DNA of 64,000 bases from Nocardioides agariphilus (GTDB lineage Bacteria; Actinomycetota; Actinomycetes; Propionibacteriales; Nocardioidaceae). The notes under the pieces are model-generated. The model ran no database searches and was not told the origin of the DNA. It was given only the letters and a program-made list of their open reading frames with translations. Positions 57,550 to 64,000 of the stretch are shown here, piece by piece (within the stretch, counting starts at the first letter, position 1; every line of letters begins with the position of its first letter). The DNA lies in contig NZ_JADKPO010000002.1 in NCBI RefSeq assembly GCF_015352445.1, forward strand, positions 62,001 to 126,000, read 5' to 3'. Made by a program: the position numbers and the translations under genes.

Positions 57550-57557
57550 CTGACCAA

Positions 57558-57601
57558 CTTATCGCAGATTCGCTCAAGGGTCTGTTAGTCTTATCGCAGA
57601 T
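57558..57601. promoter_or_regulatory. Repeated operator in divergent promoter
   Basis: CTTATCGCAGAT occurs exactly at 57558-57569 and 57590-57601, spaced by 32 bp (about three helical turns). They lie between nrtR and the ARPP operon, so one protein could bind both faces and control both directions. The NrtR-type regulator is the obvious ligand. Confidence 0.7.
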
Positions 57602-57624
57602 ACTCACAAAGCCCGGGAGACCTC

Positions 57625-58176
57625 ATGACCATCCAGCCGTCAGATGCGCAGCCGCCGCTCGTCCGCACCGCGACAGGCCAGCGGCTCCACATCCCCGGCT
57701 GCCCGCACGTCGGCTCGGCATTGCAGCCGGCAACCGCCATGGGCCACCACGCGCTGGCGGTCTGCACCCGGTGCCGGGCTGAGCTTGCCGGTCAGGGACG
57801 CACCTACTACGCCACGCTGGAGGACGCGCTGCGGGCGCTCGGCTGCAACGAGGGCACCCACCGGCTGATCCGCGATGCGCTGCGCGTCGTGCCGTTCGAC
57901 CAGGTCTGGCTGCCACACAGTGAGTCGTACGTCGCCCTCGGGCTCGACGGTCCGGGCATCGCCTGGGTGGGCAAGGGCTACGCGTTCGTCAAGGCCACCG
58001 GAGCCTTCGTCGAGCTGCCCGGCTACCGCGCCTCGCGCGGCGGAAGGGCACCGCTCTACGTCCGCTGGGGCGCCACCTGCGACCGGCACTTCGTCGCCCG
58101 GCCGATCACCGGCGCATGCGACCTGTGCGACGAGGGACCTGTCCGCAGCACCACACTTCACGCATATTCACGATAA
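57625..58176 (+). CDS. Zn-knuckle protein of ADP-ribose operon
   Basis: 183 residues, GGGAGA 4 nt upstream of ATG 57625. Near the start HIPGCPHVG and CTRCRAEL form a probable Cys/His zinc site, and a second Cys pair (CDLCDEG) lies near the C-terminus. The middle is alpha/beta with WVGKGYAFVK. I recall a second domain called ARPP-2 that accompanies ARPP-1 but cannot confirm that this is it. First gene of the operon. Confidence 0.55.
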   Translation: MTIQPSDAQPPLVRTATGQRLHIPGCPHVGSALQPATAMGHHALAVCTRCRAELAGQGRTYYATLEDALRALGCNEGTHRLIRDALRVVPFDQVWLPHSESYVALGLDGPGIAWVGKGYAFVKATGAFVELPGYRASRGGRAPLYVRWGATCDRHFVARPITGACDLCDEGPVRSTTLHAYSR

Positions 58177-58187
58177 GGAGGGAGCTC

Positions 58188-59036
58188 ATGCTCCACGTAG
58201 GCCAAGGCACCACCGTCGGCAGCCTCACTCTGTTCCCCGTCTGGCAGGACCGCACGTCGACCGGCGCGCGCCGCTACGACACCAGTTCGGAGTCGCTGCA
58301 CATCGGCGAGGCCGACGGCGGCCCGTCGGTGCCGCAGCTCGTCGCCACCAACACCGGAGCCATGCCGGTGCTCGTGCTCGACGGCCAGCTCTTCGAGGCC
58401 GGGTGGCAGCACCGGATGGCCACCCGCTCGACGTTGGTGCAGACCGGAGCACGAGCGCTGCTCGACGTCGCCTGTGTCGAGCAGCACCGCTGGGGCGGCA
58501 ACCGGGCGCAGGTGACCCGGGGGCGTAGGGCGACAACGTTCGTGCGGACCGGGTTCGACGAGGTCGGGCAGCAGTCAGAAGTCTGGGCCCGCGTGCAGCG
58601 CTACGGCGGCGACTCGGCGACCGGCTCGCTCGCCGACCGGCTCGCGGCCCCCGACGAGCAGGCTAGCTGGATGCTCAAGCGGGTGCGCCCGCTGCCCGGC
58701 CAGACCGGCGTCCTCGTCGGGATTGGCGGTCAGCCGCTCGCCCTCGAGGCTTTCGACCACCCGCAGACCCTGCGCGAGCAGTTCGAGGCCATCGTCCGCG
58801 CCGCATGCCTCGACGCGTTGGGCCGCCCTGCGCTCCCTACCCCCGGGCGCCGCGCCCGCCGGCTGGTGGAGCGCCTCGAGAAGACCAAGCTCGACTACCA
58901 GCCTGACCTCGGTCAGACCTCTCAGCTGGGGCGGGCGCGAACGACCGACCTCGACGTGATGTCGCTGCGGCAGTCCTACCGAAGGCTGCACCTGCGCGCG
59001 ACGTACCGCCGCCACCCGATCTTGACGGGGGCCTGA
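58188..59036 (+). CDS. ARPP-1 domain protein
   Basis: 282 residues from ATG 58188 (AAGGAGG upstream). PVLVLDGQLFEAGWQHRMAT and LDVACVEQHRWGG match the ARPP-1 family (ARG and rhodanese-phosphatase-superfamily-associated protein), known mainly by association with ADP-ribosylglycohydrolases. The next gene is exactly such an ADP-ribosylglycohydrolase-phosphatase fusion, separated by 1 nt. Molecular function unknown; inferred partner in NAD/ADP-ribose signalling. Confidence 0.8.
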   Translation: MLHVGQGTTVGSLTLFPVWQDRTSTGARRYDTSSESLHIGEADGGPSVPQLVATNTGAMPVLVLDGQLFEAGWQHRMATRSTLVQTGARALLDVACVEQHRWGGNRAQVTRGRRATTFVRTGFDEVGQQSEVWARVQRYGGDSATGSLADRLAAPDEQASWMLKRVRPLPGQTGVLVGIGGQPLALEAFDHPQTLREQFEAIVRAACLDALGRPALPTPGRRARRLVERLEKTKLDYQPDLGQTSQLGRARTTDLDVMSLRQSYRRLHLRATYRRHPILTGA

Positions 59037-59037
59037 C

Positions 59038-60504
59038 ATGGTGCGCAGGAGGTCGGGACTCAGCACCGCCCAGACCGACCGCGCCGCCGGTGTCCTGCTC
59101 GCGAGTGCGGCTGGGGACGCGCTCGGTGTGCCCTACGAGTTCGCCCAACCCCCTGGTGTGGGCGAGCTCGCCGAGATGAAGGGTGGCGGACTCGGCAGCT
59201 TCGCGCCCGGTGAGTGGAGCGACGACACCTCTATGGCGATCGCCATCGCCGAGGTCGCCGCGACCGGCGCCGACCTGAGGACCGACGATGCGCTCGACGC
59301 GATCGCGGCCAGCTTCTTGCGCTGGTACGGCGACGGGCCAGCTGACATCGGAATCCAGACCAGCGCGGTCCTCGGCGCCACCCGGCGGCGCCTCGACCGG
59401 GAGGGCGGTCGACCCGCGGCCGTGATGCTGCAAGAGTCGACGGTGTACGCCGCTACCCATGCACACGCGGCCGGCAACGGCGCGCTGATGCGCACCGCCC
59501 CGGTCGCTCTGGCTCACCTCGACCACAGGGCGAAGCTTGCACAGGCCGCCCGGCTCGTGGCCCGGCTGACCCACGCCGACCCCCTCGCCGGCGACGCTTG
59601 CGTGCTGTGGTGTGAAGCCATCCGGATCGCCGTCCTCGATGGCCGCATCGACGTCCGGGCGGGTATGGACCTGCTGCCCGCCGACCGCCGAGACCGTTGG
59701 GCATCCTGGCTCGACGAGGCCGAGACCGGCCCTGCGGTCCGGTTCACGCCCAACGGGTACACGATCACCGCACTCCAGGCCGCACTCGCGGCGATCACCG
59801 CCACACCGGACGTCGACTGCCACCACCTCCAGGACGCCTTGCACGCGGCCGTCCGGATCGGCGATGACACCGACACCGTCGCCGCCATCGCCGGTGGGTT
59901 ACTCGGAGCCCGGTGGGGTGCGAGCGCGGTGCCGTGGCGCTGGCGACGGGCCGTGCACGGCTGGCCCGGCCGGGACGGGCGAGACCTCGTCTCGCTCGCC
60001 ACCCTGACGGTCCGCGACGGCAGGCCCGACCGCAAGGGCTGGCCGGTCGTCGACGATGTCCCGTATGACGAGCGCGCTGCCCGCCTCGCTGTCCCCCACC
60101 CCTACGACCCGGGCGTCCTGCTCGGCACCCACCGCTCGCGCGGGCACGGCGCCGACGCGATCGTCTCGCTGTGCCGCGTCGGCAGGCGGCAGGCCTGCTT
60201 CGACGGCGCCACCGAAGTGGTCGAGTCCCGTCTGCAGGACTCCGAGGACCCGGCCGACAACGCCGATCTCACCTTCATCCTTCGCGATGCCGCAGACGCC
60301 GTCCGCGGACTGCGCGCCGAGGGTAAGACCGTCCTGCTGCACTGCGTCGCTGCCCATCAGCGCACCCCGAGCGTGGCCATCGCCTACGCTGTCGTGCTCG
60401 GCTACGACCTCGACCGGGCGCGGCGCGACGTCGCCGCAGTGCTTAAGAGCGCCCGCGGATGGGGCACGGTCTGGGATGCGGCGGACCTGCGCCTGGCCCC
60501 GTGA
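59038..60504 (+). CDS. ADP-ribosylglycohydrolase fused to CX5R phosphatase
   Basis: 488 residues. The N-terminal ~330 residues are an ADP-ribosylglycohydrolase (SAAGDALGVPYEFA, SDDTSMAIAIAEVA with metal-binding Asp-Asp, HGNGALMRTAP-like AAGNGALMRT, and GDDTDTVAAIAGGLLGA). The C-terminal ~150 residues are a dual-specificity/rhodanese-like phosphatase with HCVAAHQRTPS (HC-x5-R). The fusion removes ADP-ribose from proteins or nucleic acids and may dephosphorylate the product. Ends the tightly packed part of the operon. Confidence 0.88.
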   Translation: MVRRRSGLSTAQTDRAAGVLLASAAGDALGVPYEFAQPPGVGELAEMKGGGLGSFAPGEWSDDTSMAIAIAEVAATGADLRTDDALDAIAASFLRWYGDGPADIGIQTSAVLGATRRRLDREGGRPAAVMLQESTVYAATHAHAAGNGALMRTAPVALAHLDHRAKLAQAARLVARLTHADPLAGDACVLWCEAIRIAVLDGRIDVRAGMDLLPADRRDRWASWLDEAETGPAVRFTPNGYTITALQAALAAITATPDVDCHHLQDALHAAVRIGDDTDTVAAIAGGLLGARWGASAVPWRWRRAVHGWPGRDGRDLVSLATLTVRDGRPDRKGWPVVDDVPYDERAARLAVPHPYDPGVLLGTHRSRGHGADAIVSLCRVGRRQACFDGATEVVESRLQDSEDPADNADLTFILRDAADAVRGLRAEGKTVLLHCVAAHQRTPSVAIAYAVVLGYDLDRARRDVAAVLKSARGWGTVWDAADLRLAP

Positions 60505-60535
60505 CGCCCGTGTGCACGCGAAACCCCTCGCGGGG

Positions 60536-60559
60536 CGCAGCACATACTGGCGTGCTGCG
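60536..60559. other. 8-bp hairpin between ARG and SIR2 genes
   Basis: CGCAGCAC (60536-60543) and GTGCTGCG (60552-60559) form a perfect stem with an 8-nt loop inside the 80-bp gap. A smaller CCCC-TCGC-GGGG hairpin is just upstream. Attenuator, partial terminator or operator cannot be told apart. Confidence 0.45.
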
Positions 60560-60584
60560 GCGCGTTCGGGGGCAGGATGACCCC

Positions 60585-62108
60585 ATGCCTGGTCACGTCT
60601 TCGTCGTGCATGGCCGTATCGAGAAGGTTGTCCACGACGTGGCGATCGTGCCGACAGCCAGCAACTTCCACATCCGGGGCTACTGGAGGCCCGTCCTTGG
60701 GGAGGACACCGACCGGTGGCGTCCCCAGGGTTGGCCGGGCAGGGGGTACGCCAAGGCACGAGGCCGCGACGACGTCTGGTTCGTCAACGTCGGCGCTCGC
60801 TACTCCGCAGGCGCCGAGGTCATCATGGACCGTGCGGTCGCCGCTCTGCGAGACATTGCAGCCACAGCGCCCGAACCCTCCCGAAACCGAACCAAACCTC
60901 TCGTGGCTGTGCCAGTCCTTGGGATCGCAGGAGGAGGGCTGGACCACCAGCGAGGGGCGGTGGTGAGGAGACTGCTCTCATCCATGACTGATGCGGCCGC
61001 TGAGCTTGATCTTGATGTGGCCGTGGTGACCCCGGATGGCTCGGTCTACGGTGCGGCCCAGCATCTGCGTCGTCAAACCGCCGAGTGGCCACTTCCGGCT
61101 CGACAGCTGCAGAACGCAAGCCGTATCGGACAGGCGGCGCGGGAGGGTCAGCTCGCTCTCTTCATGGGTGCCGGCGTGAGCATTCCTGCGGGCCTGCCGA
61201 CCTGGGCTGGCCTTCTTGGGGAGCTAGCTTCTGAACGTGGCGTCGACATCGGCGGGGGCTTCGAACGCCTCAATGCCTTGGACCAGGCTCAGTTCCTGCA
61301 CCACCGGGTCGAGCATCTCGGGGACCGGGTCGCTCGGATCGTCAGCAAGGCGACCGTGCCTGCCCTCGGGCACGCGTTGCTGGCATCGCTGGGCTGTGCG
61401 GAGGCAGTGACGACCAACTACGACCGCCTTTATGAGAGCGCCGTGCGCATGCAGCGAGGGAGAGACAACGTCGCCACCGTCCTCCCGTGGGACCACCCGC
61501 GCGCCGGGAAGCCGTGGGTGCTCAAGTTGCACGGCGATGTGCAGGTGCCGGACAGCATCGTCCTCACCCGTCGTCAGTTCGTGAGCTTTGATGCCGAGAC
61601 CCGACCCGCGGGTGCGTTGCTGCAGTCCCTCTTGATGACCCGACATGTCCTGTTTGTTGGTGCCTCGTTGGCCGACGACAACGTGGTGCGATTGGCCTAC
61701 GAGGTGGACCGGTTCCGGCGTGCGCACGGACTCAAGGGCGGGGTTGGCACGTTGTTGGACGTCGACGACGACCGGGTACGGCGTGAGCTCTGGCGGGGGC
61801 AGCTGAGCTGGTTGAGCATGTCCGGTAGAACCATCGAGGAGCGGTCACGCACGCTCGAGATCTTCCTGGACGCCGTGGCGGCTCATGCCTCGAACGACGC
61901 ATCCTGGCTCCTGGACGAGCGATTCCGCGGACTGCTTCGCCTCGACGAGGATCTGGTGCACGCGGCTCGTGACCTCTACCGCCGGGTAGCCGTGGCTGGT
62001 CCAGAGTGGCAGGGCCTCGCCGACGCATTGCTGGCTTTCGGGGCTGCATCCGGCGAGTACGACGAGCGGCTGGAGACTCGACGCTGGAACGCTGAGCTGC
62101 CCATCTGA
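60585..62108 (+). CDS. Macro-like domain fused to SIR2 domain
   Basis: 507 residues, ATG 60585. The N-terminal ~175 residues resemble a macro (ADP-ribose-binding) fold: VAVPVLGIAGGGLD and DVAVVTPDGSVYGAAQHLRR occupy the expected C-terminal positions. From about 189 a SIR2 domain follows, with FMGAGVSIPAGLPTW, TNYDRLYES and VLKLHGDVQ carrying the catalytic Asn and His. Defence-type SIR2 proteins degrade NAD, causing abortive infection. The macro-like part could sense or bind ADP-ribose products. Confidence 0.75.
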   Translation: MPGHVFVVHGRIEKVVHDVAIVPTASNFHIRGYWRPVLGEDTDRWRPQGWPGRGYAKARGRDDVWFVNVGARYSAGAEVIMDRAVAALRDIAATAPEPSRNRTKPLVAVPVLGIAGGGLDHQRGAVVRRLLSSMTDAAAELDLDVAVVTPDGSVYGAAQHLRRQTAEWPLPARQLQNASRIGQAAREGQLALFMGAGVSIPAGLPTWAGLLGELASERGVDIGGGFERLNALDQAQFLHHRVEHLGDRVARIVSKATVPALGHALLASLGCAEAVTTNYDRLYESAVRMQRGRDNVATVLPWDHPRAGKPWVLKLHGDVQVPDSIVLTRRQFVSFDAETRPAGALLQSLLMTRHVLFVGASLADDNVVRLAYEVDRFRRAHGLKGGVGTLLDVDDDRVRRELWRGQLSWLSMSGRTIEERSRTLEIFLDAVAAHASNDASWLLDERFRGLLRLDEDLVHAARDLYRRVAVAGPEWQGLADALLAFGAASGEYDERLETRRWNAELPI

Positions 62109-62121
62109 TGGTGAGGCTGAC

Positions 62122-63795
62122 ATGAGCGAACCCACGGTCCTTTTCACTGGCTACGACGCCAAGCGTTGCGCTCGGCGCATCCACAACGAGTGGGATCCCG
62201 GCATCGCAAAGACGGGGTGGGAGGTCCCCGGCGAGCTGCGGATGCGAATGGATGCCGGCATCGCGTTCGAAGCAACAGTCTTCGGTGAGCTGCGGGCTGC
62301 GCTGAGTCCAGAGCGTCTGGCCGACCTTTCTCACATCCGCGACAAAGCCGCCGCCATCGAGGCGACCCTCGGTGCGATAGAGGCGGGCGTCGAGGTGATC
62401 CTGGGCGGATGCCTGCCCGACGATGTTGCCGGCGGGCGAAGCGGGCGGCCCGATGTCCTCCTTCGCCTCGGTGATCGCGGCGACGGTCGACCGGCGTACG
62501 TCCCCGGCGACGTCAAGGGACACAAGTCGACCGCCGTCCGGGCGCGAGGCACCCTGCTCTACTCGCGGCTCGACGATCCAACAGAACAGACCACGTATCC
62601 CGGCCGTGCCGCGGAAGTGACGGCTCGGTTCGGTGACTACCTCCAGCTCGCGCACTACTGGCGCATGCTGGAGTCCATCGGGCGCTCGCCAACCAGCAGC
62701 GTCCCGCTCGGGTTCATCATCGGCACCGACCATCTCCCCGACCTTTCCGCAAGCGGTCACGTGCTCACGTGGCTCCAGCTGGATGCACCCCTCTTTGTGA
62801 CCTACTCGCGCTCGAAGAGAACTGCCAAGCGGACGGCGCTCGAGCGCTACGACCACGAGCACGGCTTCAGGTTGAAGGTCGCCGCGGCTGCAGCCGGGGC
62901 TGAGGAAGCACTGGTGCAGCCGATCTTCACTGACGAGTGCGACGCATGCCCTTGGTACGACCACTGCCGCACGGTCTCTGGGCCAGACGTCGCGAGCGCC
63001 GAGATCCGCTCCGGGCGGCTCTCGGTACGCGAATGGCACGCTCTGAGCCAGGTTGGTGTGACTACCGTCGAGGACCTCGCGAACCTCAGTATCGACGACG
63101 ACACGTTCCAAGACCGCTACCTGCCTGAAGTCACCAACATCAAGGATCCCGTTCGCCGCTTGGCCGACGCCGTACGCCGGGCACGGATGACTGTCGCGGG
63201 CGTGACGCTCGAGCGCGAGACCATGGGTCAGATCATCGTGCCGCGCGCCGACGTCGAGATCGACCTCGACATCGAGTGGGACACCGAGGACCACGTGTAC
63301 CTATGGGGGGCCATGGTCTCCCGAGCCGGGCAGGCGTCGACCTACCATCCGGTGGTTGCCTGGGACGAGCTAGACGACAGTTCGGCGGTCGGGCTCGCAC
63401 AGCAGTTCGCCGACTGGCTGCGCGCCGAGATCGCGGCTGCTGACCAGTCCGGCCAGTCGCTTCTCGTCTACCACTACTCCCATCCCGAGCCGGCATACCT
63501 TAAGCGCCTGCTCGGGGAGGAGGACGTCGCGGACCTGACGAGCCGCTTCGTCGATCTCCTGCCGATCGTCCGTGAGCACTACTTCGGGCTGCACGGCCTG
63601 GGTATCAAGCAGGTGGCGCCGGCGTTCGGTTTCGGTTGGCGCGACGAAGACCCCGGAGGCCTGCAGTCGCAGTTGTGGCTCATCGAGGCTAGACAGACGG
63701 CGGCCGCCGAGACGAGGGACGCCGGGCGAGCCCGCATCCTGACCTACAACGAGGACGACGTCCGAGCTACTTCCGCAATCCGCAACGGCCTCTGA
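62122..63795 (+). CDS. TM0106-family RecB-like nuclease
   Basis: 557 residues, 13 bp after the SIR2 gene. The N-terminal half has GRPDVLLRLGD and YVPGDVKGHK (PD-(D/E)XK core) and ends with a Cys cluster DECDACPWYDHC for zinc or Fe-S. The C-terminal ~200 residues form an RNase H-like/YprB-type exonuclease (EIDLDIEWD, then YNEDDVRAT). This double-nuclease architecture is that of TM0106 proteins. Probably the DNA-directed component of the ADP-ribose operon. Confidence 0.8.
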   Translation: MSEPTVLFTGYDAKRCARRIHNEWDPGIAKTGWEVPGELRMRMDAGIAFEATVFGELRAALSPERLADLSHIRDKAAAIEATLGAIEAGVEVILGGCLPDDVAGGRSGRPDVLLRLGDRGDGRPAYVPGDVKGHKSTAVRARGTLLYSRLDDPTEQTTYPGRAAEVTARFGDYLQLAHYWRMLESIGRSPTSSVPLGFIIGTDHLPDLSASGHVLTWLQLDAPLFVTYSRSKRTAKRTALERYDHEHGFRLKVAAAAAGAEEALVQPIFTDECDACPWYDHCRTVSGPDVASAEIRSGRLSVREWHALSQVGVTTVEDLANLSIDDDTFQDRYLPEVTNIKDPVRRLADAVRRARMTVAGVTLERETMGQIIVPRADVEIDLDIEWDTEDHVYLWGAMVSRAGQASTYHPVVAWDELDDSSAVGLAQQFADWLRAEIAAADQSGQSLLVYHYSHPEPAYLKRLLGEEDVADLTSRFVDLLPIVREHYFGLHGLGIKQVAPAFGFGWRDEDPGGLQSQLWLIEARQTAAAETRDAGRARILTYNEDDVRATSAIRNGL

Positions 63796-63871
63796 CTGAA
63801 TCCTCCGAGGAACCTGAAAGAACCTAGACGGTCTGGTGGCCGTGAGGGATGCAGTCCGTTAGTGACCGGTC

Positions 63872-63933
63872 GGCCCCGTAGTTCAGAGGTCATGCGGCCT
63901 CCAGCTTACCCGGGTTAGTCCCCGGCGGAGCAG
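63872..63933 (+). other. Degenerate tRNA-like sequence
   Basis: GGCCCCGTAGTTCAGAGGTC, then CGGGTTAGTCCCCG, looks like a tRNA 5' half and T arm. The D and acceptor stems do not close, so it is not a working gene. It may be an integration remnant; see findings. Confidence 0.35.
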
Positions 63934-63963
63934 CGTCGGTGAGTTCCCTGGAGAGGGGCCGCA

Positions 63964-64000
63964 ATGTCGGAGGATGCAGCTACCGTCAAATCTATGACGT
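63964..64000 (+). CDS. Possible start of next gene, cut by window
   Basis: ATG 63964 opens a frame reading MSEDAATVKSMT to the window end, with GAGAGGGG about 8 nt upstream. Too short to identify. Confidence 0.35.
   Translation, partial: MSEDAATVKSMT

Noticed and set aside
1-64000. CRISPR arrays and rRNA genes
   Set aside because: No regularly spaced repeat series and no rRNA-like sequence seen, although Cas4-like nuclease and many helicases are present.

Overview
The window is GC-rich DNA from an actinobacterium. Gene content (a DUF2277 protein, a saccharopine-dehydrogenase-like reductase, an IdeR/DtxR regulator, GTG/TTG starts, and -10 boxes sitting directly upstream of start codons) fits Nocardioidaceae such as Nocardioides, but the genus is an inference. 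No rRNA or CRISPR array is visible. There is one intact-looking tRNA gene (tRNA-Arg, anticodon CCT).

Layout. Positions 1-15,356 look like ordinary chromosome: a heterodimeric ABC exporter (5' end cut by the window), a leader-like structured RNA, an MFS drug exporter coupled to a MarR regulator, a GH13 glucosidase / hotdog protein / photolyase operon, a DtxR-type regulator, a sirtuin plus DUF2277 pair, a reductase, a polytopic membrane protein, a Doc toxin-antitoxin pair and tRNA-Arg. From about 15.4 kb to the right end the window is an accessory, defence-rich island with many decayed fragments.

Island part 1 (15.4-37.4 kb). It opens with a mobile unit made of a DDE-type transposase-like protein translationally coupled to a tyrosine-recombinase-like protein that lacks the usual catalytic residues. 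The unit is driven by a consensus promoter whose -10 box lies in a perfect 28-bp palindrome. Next comes a three-gene helicase-methylase-ATPase operon (SNF2 helicase with a DUF3883-like tail, DUF1156 methylase, DUF499/Swt1-HEPN ATPase). It matches the gene set I know as Hma from the PADLOC defence catalogue. Modified-DNA-targeting candidates follow: an EVE-like single-domain protein, an EVE-like plus DUF3883 protein, and a GmrSD-type DUF262/DUF1524 protein. Frameshifted genes lie between them, and the segment ends with a tyrosine integrase whose 3' end overlaps a tRNA-like sequence.

Island part 2 (37.7-56.7 kb). A NERD-UvrD helicase faces a convergent operon of a DruH-like protein, a 1,784-residue DruE-like DUF1998 helicase and a Cas4-like nuclease, i.e. 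a Druantia type III-like locus. An XPB-like helicase is transcribed divergently. Further right are an endonuclease/exonuclease/phosphatase-fold protein, a PD-(D/E)XK-like protein and an NYN-LOTUS ribonuclease candidate. At 56.4-56.7 kb lies an internally deleted second copy of the NERD-helicase/nuclease junction.

Island part 3 (56.8-63.8 kb). A NUDIX-HTH (NrtR-type) regulator is divergent from an operon encoding a Zn-knuckle protein, an ARPP-1 protein, an ADP-ribosylglycohydrolase fused to a CX5R phosphatase, a macro-like/SIR2 fusion and a TM0106-family RecB-like nuclease. Nearly every member handles or senses NAD or ADP-ribose. This is the best candidate for a poorly described system in the window.
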